The notes under the pieces are model-generated. The model worked only from the letters and a program-made list of their open reading frames with translations. It had not been told where the DNA came from and did not search any database. The position numbers and the translations under genes were made by a program. From Dipteris shenzhenensis (Eukaryota; Polypodiophyta; Polypodiopsida; Gleicheniales), in the NCBI GenBank assembly GCA_047967505.1, contig CM106538.1: DNA of 64,000 bases, one strand, 5' to 3'. Positions 53,930 through 63,650 of this stretch are shown here, one piece after another; the stretch's first letter is position 1, and each line of letters starts with the position of its first letter.

Positions 53930-54690
53930 TAGATTTAGTGTTCAGCCGGGAGCGGGAGCACCGGTCGCCCCCCCATAATGGGAGGCACGTCCAGTGCGAG
54001 GTGGTGGAGAGGTAGGGCGGAAGCCTGAAGTGGAGAGGCAGCCAAGAGATGGAGAAGGAGGAGAGGCTAAGATGGCAAGATGGCGAGGATTTTTTTTATT
54101 TTTTATTTTTTAAAGGTGGTTGTGGTTTCTTTCTTTCTTTCTTTCTTTTTTTGGAAGTTCCCAAAAAAAGAAAAAAAAGGGAGTGAAGGTGGCGAGGGGA
54201 GCAGAGAAGGGGGGGGCGGTGGATGAGCGGAAAAGGAGGGAGGGAGGTGGCTGAGTGAGGGAGTAGCGGGGAGCGAGGGGTGGCTGAGGGGAGCGAGGGG
54301 CTGAGCGGGGGGCAGGGCTGAGCGGGGAGCAAGGGTGGCTGAGCGGGGAGCGGGGGAGCAGGGGAGCGCGGGAGCAAGGAGCGAGGGAGCGGGGAGCGGG
54401 AGAGCGAGGGAGCTGAGCAAGGAGGGAGGGAGCGAGCTAGCGCGGAGGGAGGGGTGGTTGAGGGGAGTGAGCGGTTAGCGGGGAGCGAGGGGCTGAGAGC
54501 TGCGAGGGAGAGGGCAACGGGGCGTGAGCGAGAGAGCCTGAGCGAGAGAGCCTGAGCAGAGAGGCAGCGAGGGAGCGTGAGCGAGGGGGCTGAGCGTGAG
54601 CGTGAGCGAGGGTCTGAGCGAGGGAGCGTGAGCGTGAGCGAGGGGCTGAGCGTGAGCGTGAGCGTGAGCGTGAGCGTGGAGCTGTCCAAT
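53930..54690 (-). repeat. LINE family A copy 3, CGCTC-rich 5' UTR
   Basis: Reverse of the tract at 31690-32290. The plus strand shows GAGCGTGAGCGTGAGCG, GGAGCGAGGG and GGGGAGCG words. The repeat count at its outer end (54640-54685, GAGCGT units) is higher than in copy 1. Confidence 0.78.
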
Positions 54691-54707
54691 ATACTTGGAC
54701 TGTGACA

Positions 54708-55917
54708 TCATGATACCCCCCTCAACATGAGCAAACTGAATGCCCAGCCCAAATAATAGTGCAGCTGTCCCATGTCTGACATTTCAAAAGCTAGCTGCAA
54801 ATCAGCCTTGAAAGCTGCAATATGCTGAGTATCAGGGCCCGTGATCAGCATGTCATCCACATATAAAATCAGCACTAAAAAATCAGATCCACTCCCACGG
54901 ACATAAAGAGTAGGCTCTGTGGGGCTATTTTGAAAACCAAGGGACAATAAGTGTGCATGAATTTTAGCATACCATGCCCTAGGTGCCTGCTTCAAACCAT
55001 AAAGGGCTGTTCTCAGCCGGCATACCTTGTTTTCAAAGCCAACAAACTCAAAGCCAGGAGTTTGTGTCACATAAACTTCTTCCTACAGATCCCCATGAAG
55101 AAAGGCAGTCTTGATGTCAAGCTGGTGCACTTGCCAATGGTGATGGGCTGCAATGGCAATGACACATCTAATAGTGGTAATCCTGGAAATGGGAGCAAAG
55201 CTCTCCTCAAAGTCAATGCCTTGTTGTTGGGCATACCCTTGCAACAAGACGAGCTTTGTGTCGATCTACGCTGCCATCAGATTTCCTTTTTAATTTGTAG
55301 ACCCACCGGGTACCAATGGCATGCTTGCCGGGAGGGAGATCTACTAATTCCCATGTGTCATTTTTGGCAATGGATTGTAGTTCAGCTCTAATTGCCTCCA
55401 TCCACTCTTTGCTGTCAAAAGCATCCTTATGGCACAAAGGCTCTTCATTGCAAGCTATAGCAAGGAGTGCAAACCCAAGAAAGTGACCATGCATATGTCT
55501 ATTCCCTGATCTTGTCCGGGCAGCAAGAGGTTGATCTTGTTTGCTGTCCCTCAATGTGTCAAGAAGCCATCTGGGAACTTGCCTTTGCTGTCTATTGACA
55601 GCTCTTTCTTCAATCACTGCATCATGAATAGTGGGATCATTTTGTGCTGGAAGAGGAACCTGCAAATCAGCATGGGGTGCTGGCTGATCATTGCTTGTTG
55701 GAGGGCTTGCAGGAGGCTCATGTTGCTGGTCAAAGTCCCCCTCTGAGGGAAGCAAAGGTAACCACGAGTCAAAGGCATCAAACATGTCAACTTCTGGCTT
55801 AGCTTTGTAGTCCACAAGAGAAGCCGAATGTTCAGCAAAGATTACATCTCTGCTGACAATAATCTTCCCATCGAAAATCACTCTGGCACAAAAATCACAA
55901 AAATTAATATTAGGCAT
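54708..55917 (-). pseudogene. K2 integrase end and reverse transcriptase
   Basis: [17 protein letters not shown] is the integrase end. Then a proline-rich hinge, [40 protein letters not shown], and [11 protein letters not shown], where a two-base loss shifts the frame. A second frame has [40 protein letters not shown] (catalytic YVDD) and [11 protein letters not shown]. It is truncated before the thumb and RNase H. Confidence 0.87.
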
Positions 55918-56378
55918 CTATATCCATCGAAAATCACTCTGAAACCTGAAGTGGCAATTGCTGAAATTGAAATCAAGTTGACTTCAATTCCAGGCACAAA
56001 AAGAACATTTGTCAAAGTGACAGGATGGCTTGAAATGGATGTGAGCTGCACATCTCCAATTCCTTTTACAGCATAGGAAGCATTATTAGCACATGTGATA
56101 GTCCCTCCTCGAGGTGCATTAGCCAAGGAATGAAACAACTGTCTGCAAGATGTGACGTGCTTGGAAGCACCACTATCAAAATACCAAGACTGAGCATCAT
56201 TAGCTGTAAAGAATGCATCAACTTTGGAGGGATCAAAGGAGCAATGGACAGCCCATGCCCAATCATCCTGGACAGCATGTGCATGTGAAGCATCTGCTGG
56301 CTCGTGGGATTCAATTGCATGTGAGGCATTGACTGTCAATCCTACTTTCTTTTTCTCCGAAGCAATGCACTTCTGCAT
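55878..56378 (-). pseudogene. K2 protease
   Basis: [40 protein letters not shown] and [20 protein letters not shown]. One DSGA block only, unlike K1. The frame ends [15 protein letters not shown] and then meets the deletion that removes the integrase. Confidence 0.88.
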
Positions 56379-57256
56379 TCTGGAATTTCATGCCCTGGCT
56401 TGCGATAGTAGTTGCATCTTTTCTTCTTTGACTTATCTGCTGTATTTTGAGATGCATTGGAGAAATTGCCACCGTTAGGCACATATTTAGGCTTGCCCAT
56501 AGGCTTGGAAGCCTTGCCTTTTCCTGTCTGCTGTGAAGCAAATGCATGATCAGGAATAGTAGCTTGCCTATTAGCACGACTTTGCTCTTCCTGCAAAAGC
56601 AAAGTGACTAACTGATCAAAGGAGTAGTGGTTTGGATTACCCATGGCCACTAGTCGAAGGGTTATAGCAAACCCTTGATATGTATCTGGCAGCCCATTCA
56701 ATGTGATACTGACAAGTTGAGAATTTGGCACCACCTCATCAATATTGGCAAGTTGTTCCATGAGGTCCTTGACCTTTGTCAAGTAAGCATCCATAGAGTC
56801 ACCTTCATTCATGCTGACTTCCTGCAATTGCCTTCTTAAATATGCAACACATGCCTCATTGCGAATCTGATAAAGAGAAGCCAATTTGTCCCAAGCATCC
56901 TTTGTTGTCCTGCATGACCGGATGTGTGGAATAATGATTCTCTTGCGTGATAAAGCAATACAGGAATGTGCATTTGCATCTCTTGCATCCCATCGAGTTT
57001 GTTCATGAGTTGGAGGAGCAGCAGCAGGGGTGCTAGAGGATAAAGCATCAGGAGGAGTACCCTCTGCAGAGGGACCAGTAGTAGGAGCAGCCACTGTAGC
57101 ATTGGCTGGCCTCAGATCAACTCCAGAAACAATGTTTCAAAAATGCCTTGCAACAAGAATATGTTTCATGAGATAAGACCACATCGGATAGTTGGTGCCC
57201 TCCAACTTATCATCTTCACGAAGAATGCCAAATAAATCATGATTGTTGCCAGCCAT
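56342..57256 (-). pseudogene. K2 gag
   Basis: ATG at 57254-57256 gives MAGNNHDLFGILREDDKLEG, the same start as K1. Then comes a region with an inserted Thr/Pro/Ala-rich stretch (PTTGPSAEGTPPDALSSSTP) absent from K1, followed by [40 protein letters not shown] and a zinc knuckle with the first His-side Cys changed: CNYYRKPGHEIPEC (Tyr replaces the second Cys). Confidence 0.85.
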
Positions 57257-58034
57257 TGCAAATGGGATATCCCGAAAACAAAAGACCGGAAAACACAAAA
57301 GCCTCAAGGCTATCACTGCAAAGAGCTAGCTGTCCAAAAATGACAGCAAATGTCTACAAGTGAATGTCCTGCAAATTTCCAGCCCAAATCAAAGGGCAAA
57401 TGCAAATTTAACCCAAATGTGACTGTGTCAGGCAATGACCACTGCAAAAGTCAGCAAATCGGGCAAAAGGCCCAAATGTAATGAGGGCAAAAAAGCCAAA
57501 AAGAGGGCAAATACAGAAAAGCCCCAAATTTTGTTGAGATTTTGCAAATGTGACCCAATGTCTTGCAATCTGACCCAATGTCTTGCAAATGTGACCCAAT
57601 GTCCTGCAATCTGAACAAGAAATTGCAATCCAAACCCCAAAGCTCCAATGTCTTGCAAAAGCCCCAAAACTACAAAATCGAAGCCTGAATGCAAAAGCCC
57701 CAAATGTCAGCAAAAAATTACAGATATGCTGCAATGTTTGCTCTAGACGGTATGGAATGTACAGAATAGGACGGCCGATACGGAACTGTGCGGACGCTGA
57801 AGTACGAAAATCAAAAACTATACGAAAATCTGTACAACTGTACGGACGGTACGAAAATCCATACAACTGTACAGACGGCCATATGCAATCGTATGGATAG
57901 AGAAAAATATTCGACAATTGACGTGACGTACAGAAATCGTACAGACAGTAGGTCGGGGGGTCGCGTCGGAGCTGTGCCGGAGCTACAGCTGGAAGCAAGA
58001 AGCTAGGAGTAGGGAGCAGGTCCGGGAAGGAACT
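57257..58034 (-). other. K2 leader
   Basis: An untranslated leader with repeated TGACCCAATGTC(T/C)TGCAA units (57545-57615) and, nearer the LTR, several GTAC words (57800-57950). Layout as in the K1 leader. Confidence 0.7.
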
Positions 58035-58047
58035 ACTCTGATACCAC

Positions 58048-58285
58048 TGTAGGCTCACGGAAGCAAAAGGATGCACAAGAGTGGAGCAAGAAGTAGTGTA
58101 ATGAAAATGAAAGTACTAAGTACTATAAAAGAGAACCCTAGGACCTAGTGTCCTAGTGATACCACTAGTACTAGGTGTCATAAGACACTAAAAGTACTAG
58201 GTGACCTAAGTGCCAATAACTAAAGCTACATGGCACATACCAGGGCCCAGAGGGCATCAATACGACCGGGAGAAGATGGCCTACA
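58048..58285 (-). repeat. 5' LTR of K2
   Basis: On the minus strand it starts TGTAGGCCATCTTCTCCC and ends GTGAGCCTACA. 238 bp. Shares GATGCCCT...GGCC...TGGTATGTGCC with the K1 LTR. Contains repeats of the word AGTACT(A/T). Confidence 0.87.
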
Positions 58286-58700
58286 GAATGAAACCTACCA
58301 AGGTGGCTGGTCTGAGTAGGAGAGGAAACGGGCCAAAATCCCATAGCTATCTCTGAAGAGGTAGTAGAAATACCCTCGGATCTCATAGTAAACAGGACAC
58401 CTGAAGATGAAATGCTCCTCTGTCTCAACCTCTTGCATGTCACACAGTGTACATATGCACCTCTCCCTAGGTAGTCACTCTGCTTTGCCGCTCTCGATGC
58501 GAAGTCTGTGTGAAAAGACCCGGAACTACCCAAGAGAGATCCTCAACAAGTGGGGTAGGTGAATCTGCGTGTATCCTGGTGGGTCAATGAAACCCTCCTC
58601 TGTGATATGTAAGAAGTGATCTTTGTAGAAGCTAAGCTTCATCGGGAGTTCACTCGGTCCCAACCAGGTCCGAAATGTGTGTAGCTGTAATAGATCCTCA
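58286..58700 (-). pseudogene. LINE family A C-terminal fragment
   Basis: Minus-strand pieces match 35560-35930 of copy 1, including the text for GRFH-type and CPVYYEI residues and the zinc-motif area (CTLC, EEHFIF) in shifted frames. Interrupted at 58285 by K2. The rest of the element toward 58700 fades. Confidence 0.75.
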
Positions 58701-59760
58701 TGGATAACTCAATCCTCTTCATCAACCCCACCTTGGATGGCCAGCACCAATCTCTATGATCCCCTGCAACTCCCTCAAACGGCGGTCCTCCCAGAGCCAC
58801 AACCTCCACTAAAGGAGCTCATACATGCACAAGTGGGGATCAATACCCCATCTCCTCCCCAACCATCCCACTAATCTGATCCTCTACGACTCTAGGAATT
58901 CCAACCCATGACCTTCTCCATGCCACAACCAGTGATCTCTACTCGAGACGAAGCATATACTTGCACCAACCACCGTCTGCCTCTCGGAAATATTGCATGA
59001 ACAAGGGTTAGAGGGGCACTCCCCCTCTCAAATGTGCTGATGCATGCACCTGCTCCTGGGACTAGTAAGGGAACTCGATCCATAACCAAGGATCTAGCAG
59101 GACCGCTATCCCACAATGCCAAACTGATGTGTGTGGCACTACTCAAACATATGACCCTCCTGATCACATACCTTCGAGTCCCAGATCAAGGGCTGCCACT
59201 ACAAATCCTCTTTGCACTAAAAGGTTGGCCTAAAGAGTGCCACCACACTCTCACCAAACTTCTCTTGACTAGCGACCCTTCCTTGTGAGAGGGACCTCTG
59301 AATATATTCATAAGTGAGACTTAGCTACAACTTGCCCCCCGTGTGTAAGGTGTTTTTCTTAGAAGCGCCCGCCGCCAAACAAGAGTTTCCAAGGCTCATA
59401 ACCTAGGGCAAGAGCTTACACAAAAGGGCTATGCTCAAGGGAAGTTGTGTACCGCAACCCCAACAAAAGCACCAACAAGAGGAGAAGTACACAGCCCTAG
59501 CCAAAAAGATTTGGTTCACCAAGAGAGCTCTTCCTACCAAGGATAGTTTAGCAAAGCTCTAGTATAGAAGCTTACAGCAAAAACTCTCTTGCAACTTAGG
59601 ATATTTATTGCTTTGTTGAGATGTCTAGATACACTTAAAATCCCAAGAATCTCGTGGTCTATCCATGGGGAACCTAATAGAAACCTAAGTCCACCCCAAT
59701 CCTAGATCTTCTCAGTCCCTATGAGAAAGTCCATGATTTATTCTAGTTGACCATAGGTGT
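58701..59760. other. Unassigned sequence
   Basis: No gene or element could be supported. Open frames lack family features. Confidence 0.45.
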
Positions 59761-60000
59761 TTATGCCAAACAGTACACCTCCAGTGGAAGGCACACCCTC
59801 CCAATGCTCTCAATGGCACCCTCCACAAATAGGTTTGTGTCATCTGCTAGTTCCAGCTCTAATCCATCGAGAGGACTACATGCGACCAAAGGAAATAGCT
59901 CAGCGCAAAGAGAAAGAGGAAGGGGGTGAGTAGGCAGCCCTAGCATGACGCATGGGATTCCATGGATGAAGATAACCATCGGACTATCATGGTGGGCCAC
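59761..60000 (-). pseudogene. LINE family C RT fragment (motif C)
   Basis: The minus strand reads GLPTHPLPLSLCAELFPLVA, then GLELELADDTNLFVEGAIES. This resembles LINE RT motif B (normally QGCPLSPYLFALCAE) and motif C (YADDTNLF with Y replaced by L). Not the same family as A or B. Confidence 0.6.
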
Positions 60001-60149
60001 TTGATGGCCAAGGTTTAAAGATCAGATCTTGAGATACATCAGTGAGTGTACCAAGAGCACAGGCATGCAAGCAACTGCATAAGCAGATTTTACAAGAGAT
60101 CGGTCTACACTGCACCACATATTCACTCTCAAGTCCTCCTAGAGGAAGC

Positions 60150-60845
60150 CAGACACCAGAAACAGAGAGTATATTGGCTCCATTGTGGATTTTCGAAAGA
60201 GCTTTGATTCAGTATCATGGGCTCGCCTCATCACACGACTCATCCCTAGGTATTTCCACATGATGTATCTAGGCTGTCATGGTTTTGTAAGAGCAAGTCA
60301 CATGCAAAGTGCGAGCCCCACCATAAGTCGTGGTAGCTGACAACAGGAGATCATTGACTTCACAAGAAAAGAAGTGATTGTGCAGCACCGGAGTCATGAC
60401 CTGGAGTTCCAGACATGCAAGGTCAGCAACAGACTAGACATAGGACCTGCAAACGCCCGTCCCATTCGAGGTATCATCATTGCCACATTTCGACACCACG
60501 TTGCCTCACGCTAGGGCTACCAAGCTCAACAAGGAATCAAGGAAACCAGCAACAGAGCTTGGATATGCTTCGAAGACATCAAGACTTCCAATGGGACCCC
60601 CATCGCACCCACAAGAAGCATAGGCTACTCATGACTCACACATGTCACATGATATGGCAGGAACAGCTCTTCAAACATGGAGTTTCCTTTCCAGTCCTCC
60701 TAGATTCATTAGTAGTTCATTAGATGTGTGATAGACACCTCTGGTTCCCCCTACAAGGGGTGTACTCTCAACTCAACTTTTTGGTCTCATATGATGTTCT
60801 GGCCTGCTACAAACATTAATAGAGATTTCTTTCTTTCCTTCCGTC
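60150..60845 (+). pseudogene. LINE remnant, RT motif A and 3' tail
   Basis: The plus strand at about 60178-60250 reads SIVDFRKSFDSVSWARLITR, an RT motif A. The 3' end at 60780-60845 has TCATATGATGTTCTGGCCTGC, ACATTAATAGAGA and (TTTC)n, a tail like family A. Between them the reading is broken. It faces the fragment at 59761-60000 in inverted orientation. Confidence 0.5.
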
Positions 60846-61154
60846 TCTTGTTTATGTGTGCATGCTGCTCCCTCAGCCCATCCCTTCCCCTTAGATCCTA
60901 GTACAAGGGCCCCTTGCGTGAGTATAACACTCATGCAGGTGACCACAAAGTGTGTACAAAGGCCTTGAGGACACACTGTTGATATGACCACTTCTCCACT
61001 CGTCATCCACCAACCTTTGCCTTTCAGCACTCTAGGCAGCCTTTTATCCTGAAGTGAGTGTGCTTGAAAAGCACAATCTGTGGCATTTGCCACAAGTTTA
61101 TAAGAATCCACCATTTGCAACATAGGAGCGATGCAATGCTTTTATTAAATTTAC
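60846..61154. other. Unassigned sequence
   Basis: A 116-codon minus frame (60773-61123) has no recognised family. Nothing else seen. Confidence 0.45.
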
Positions 61155-62247
61155 TGTTGGAATGGATTTATTTGGCTTAGCTTTTTCCCTCTATCCCTTA
61201 AAGAAATGAAAGGAAAAGCTTTCAATTACATTTCAGACTAGAATGGAAGTTGTCTCACAGATTATAGAAATTTCTAACCTTGCCATGATGTCACCACAAT
61301 GTAAATATCCTAAGTCAAAGTACAGATGACCATTTATTTGATCATAATTAAAGTGTTTTATATGTGTTAATTATGGTCAAAGAGTTCTTTTAATGGTCAA
61401 GGGATTGACTATGGTCAAAGATACTTGACTCTAGTCAAGTAAACCTGATTTCGGTCAAGGAGACTTGGTTTATTACCAAGAGGGTTAACTGCGGTTAACC
61501 AGGGAACTACAGAGCTGACTACGGTCAGAGAGTGTTGACTTTGATCAACAAGACTTGGCATGCGCCAAGAGGGTTAACCCCGGTTAACCAAGATGTGCCA
61601 ACTTCGGTTGGAGAGACTTGGCTATAATTAAGGCGCCTCGACCCTTGGTCAAAGCTCCTTAATTATAATCAAGAGTGTTGACTCCGGTCAACCAGAGAAT
61701 AAATATATATATTTATATTTGTTTAGATGTGCACATGTGTTCAGTGGGGACGCCCACCGTGACTAGAATTAGTCCACAGTGTGTTATTTTGCAGCAAAGC
61801 GCTAACAATTAATGGGTGCCATGGTGGTGCACTTTAATTAATTGTTGCAGGTACTAGGAAGAGTTATTTTTCCTAAGCGCTACGGGAGCCTGACAAGCAT
61901 CTAGGAGGCGATTCGTGTGACCAAGTGCTTTGAAGACTCCAGAGTGGCCCTTAGTGGTATGTAATAGGACTTAGTCTAGATTTTAGACAAGTGGCATGTT
62001 GCCAATTTGAAATGAGCTTGAAGCTCTTGTAATGAAGGGATTTTCACGTTTTGAATTAGGGAGTATCAGACAGCTCTACGCTAAACTTTTGTAACAGATT
62101 CTCTTCAAGTAATAAAATACCTTCGGGGGGGTCCAGCCCGACATGTTGTCCTGGGCCCTAGTGTCTCTGTTGAGAGAGGGAGAGAGGGAGAGCAAATGAG
62201 AGTGTCTCTGCTGTCTTTCAAAGAGCGTGAGGGATTACATTATTGCA
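61155..62247 (+). repeat. 5' LTR of H2
   Basis: TG at 61155 and CA at 62246-62247 give about 1.09 kb. U3 holds the palindrome array (61405-61693) and a TATA-like ATAAATATATATATTTATAT at 61699-61718. AATAAA at 62111-62116 is a polyadenylation-like signal. A (GGGAGA)n run lies at 62175-62195. The left end is less certain than the right. Confidence 0.72.
61405..61693 (+). promoter_or_regulatory. Array of short palindromes in the H2 LTR
   Basis: About 14 successive near-palindromes, one every 18-22 bp. Examples: TTGACTATGGTCAA (61405), ACTTGACTCTAGTCAAGT (61423), CTTGGT-N5-ACCAAG (61464), GGTTAACTGCGGTTAACC (61483), CTGACTACGGTCAG (61515), CTTGGCATGCGCCAAG (61554), GGTTAACCCCGGTTAACC (61572), CCAACTTCGGTTGG (61598), GTTGACTCCGGTCAAC (61678). 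Arms change between units but still pair, mostly around a 2 bp centre. TTGAC(C/T) is also the W-box core bound by plant WRKY factors. The array ends 6 bp before the TATA-like run, so an enhancer role is plausible; this is inference. Confidence 0.75.
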
Positions 62248-62248
62248 T

Positions 62249-62260
62249 TGGTATCAGAGC
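62249..62260 (+). other. Primer binding site of H2
   Basis: TGGTATCAGAGC, followed by CAAGG, one base after the LTR. Complementary to the initiator tRNA-Met 3' end. Confidence 0.88.
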
Positions 62261-63650
62261 CAAGGCTCATGGCCTTCCTAGGCTGTGACGATCTAGTGAG
62301 AAGGCAATAGTGGCTAACGGGCAGAGATAGCGCAAGGTGTTCAGTTCGGGATTGTATGCTGAAGCTAGACTATACGCAAGTGTGAATGAAGGCAAAGCGT
62401 ACGGTGACCCGAGGCAAGATACGCTGGTGATGGCGTGGGCACAAGGGGTGCTGGCTAGTAGGCCTGGGGCCTCATGCCTATGACGGCGTAAGGACGCCTC
62501 TAACGGAGAGTCAAAGCGGATGAAGCGATCAAATTGCCAACGAGCGAAGTAGCTGCTGGGTATCGCGTGAACGCTATAAGTGATTTTTGGCTTCCTGTGT
62601 CATTTTGCATACCCTGGTGAAGGCGATAGCGCTCGAGGAGGCTATGCTATGGCGAATTGTTGAGCAGATGGTTTCATTGCGTGGGTGATCCCGTTATATA
62701 TTGCGCAACGATTGGCGAGGCTTCCATGAAGGCATATATGGAGCAGGCCCGTGGCTTGACATAAGTTTCATAATGGAGATTAATTGCGCTGGTTACGTTG
62801 AGTGCTGACGGAAGCTTTGATCTTTCTTTTCCCGTCGGACGTGAAGGCGCGATGTGTGAAACTATGGAGAATTCCGTCATCTGCGCGTATTTTCTCTACC
62901 AAGGTTCAACCTTAGGCTGATGTGGAAGCCAACGTGGCAACCAAGGTGACATGGCAGGCAAGGCACCAGCTGACGTGGCAGTACATGTGGCATCCAGATC
63001 AGGTAGCTGATGTGGCAGACCCTGGGTTTATCTAGCCTAACCTTGGTTAGTGGACTGGTTAGAGGTCCAGTTAGTTGACTCAACCAGACCAGTCTGGTCA
63101 CTGTAACTAGATTGTGACCAGTCCAGTTAGTCTAGTTGCAGACTAACCAGACCAGAACCAGTCAGTCTTGTTAGAGTAGCCAGTTACTCCATCTGGTTAC
63201 TGTTCTTTCAAAAAAAAAAAAGACAGTTGCAGAGACTGTTTCTGCTAGCAGATTTCACCTGCCTGTCAGACTTTTACTGTAAGAAAAGTAGCAGAAAAGC
63301 AGAGAAAAAAAGAGAAAGCAAACTTTTACTATCAGAAAAGCAGCAAAAAAAGCAGAGAAAAGCAGAGAAATCAGAGATTTGCAGAAAAAGAATATGCATG
63401 CCTTTGAGCAGAGAAAAGAGAGAAAAACAGATGCATTTTGAAGTCATTTGCAGTAGCCAGAAAAGGGGCAATACAATTGTTGATGCTTTAGCAATTTTGT
63501 GGGTTTATGCTTTGAATTGATAGCCCGATTACTGGCACAAGTTGTGAATGCAAGACAGCTCTTGTTGAGGTAATTTTTCTGTCGGAAAAGCAAAGGTAGT
63601 TGTGCATCAGTTACCTACACGGTGTGTGAGAAATTTGCAGATCTCAGAAT
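62261..63650 (+). other. H2 leader with repeated motifs
   Basis: Non-coding leader. 62920-63022 repeats TGA(C/T)GTGGCA-type words five or six times. 63045-63190 holds more palindromes: GACCAGTCTGGTC (63087) and GTTAGTCT...AGACTAAC (63126-63147). 63260-63440 repeats AGCAGAGAAAA(A/G). No long reading frame. Confidence 0.6.

Larger units (their letters stand above)
52284..54690 (-). mobile_element. LINE family A copy 3, 5' part only
   Basis: The minus strand carries the CGCTC-rich 5' UTR (54690-53930), ORF1 (about 53900-52520) and the first part of the endonuclease (52500-52284). The left end is cut at the G1 LTR and the right end is fused to copia K2. Complementary in content to copy 1, which lacks exactly the ORF1 end and the endonuclease start present here. 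Confidence 0.82.
54691..58285 (-). mobile_element. Ty1/copia element K2
   Basis: Minus-strand relative of K1: LTR (58048-58285), initiator-Met-type PBS (58035-58046), leader with the same GAGTCA-type repeats (57540-57620), gag, protease, then a jump straight to the end of integrase and RT. The integrase core is deleted. The left end stops inside RT (ending SQSKYIGQ) and is fused to the LINE 5' UTR at about 54690, so RNase H and the 3' LTR are gone. It inserted into a family A LINE C-terminus (58286 on). Confidence 0.9.

Noticed and set aside
60773-61123. A 116-codon minus-strand frame
   Set aside because: No family features. It overlaps a LINE tail at one end, and no supporting signals were seen.
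61405-61693. CRISPR-like array
   Set aside because: The palindromes have no constant repeat or unique spacers, and the context is a plant LTR.
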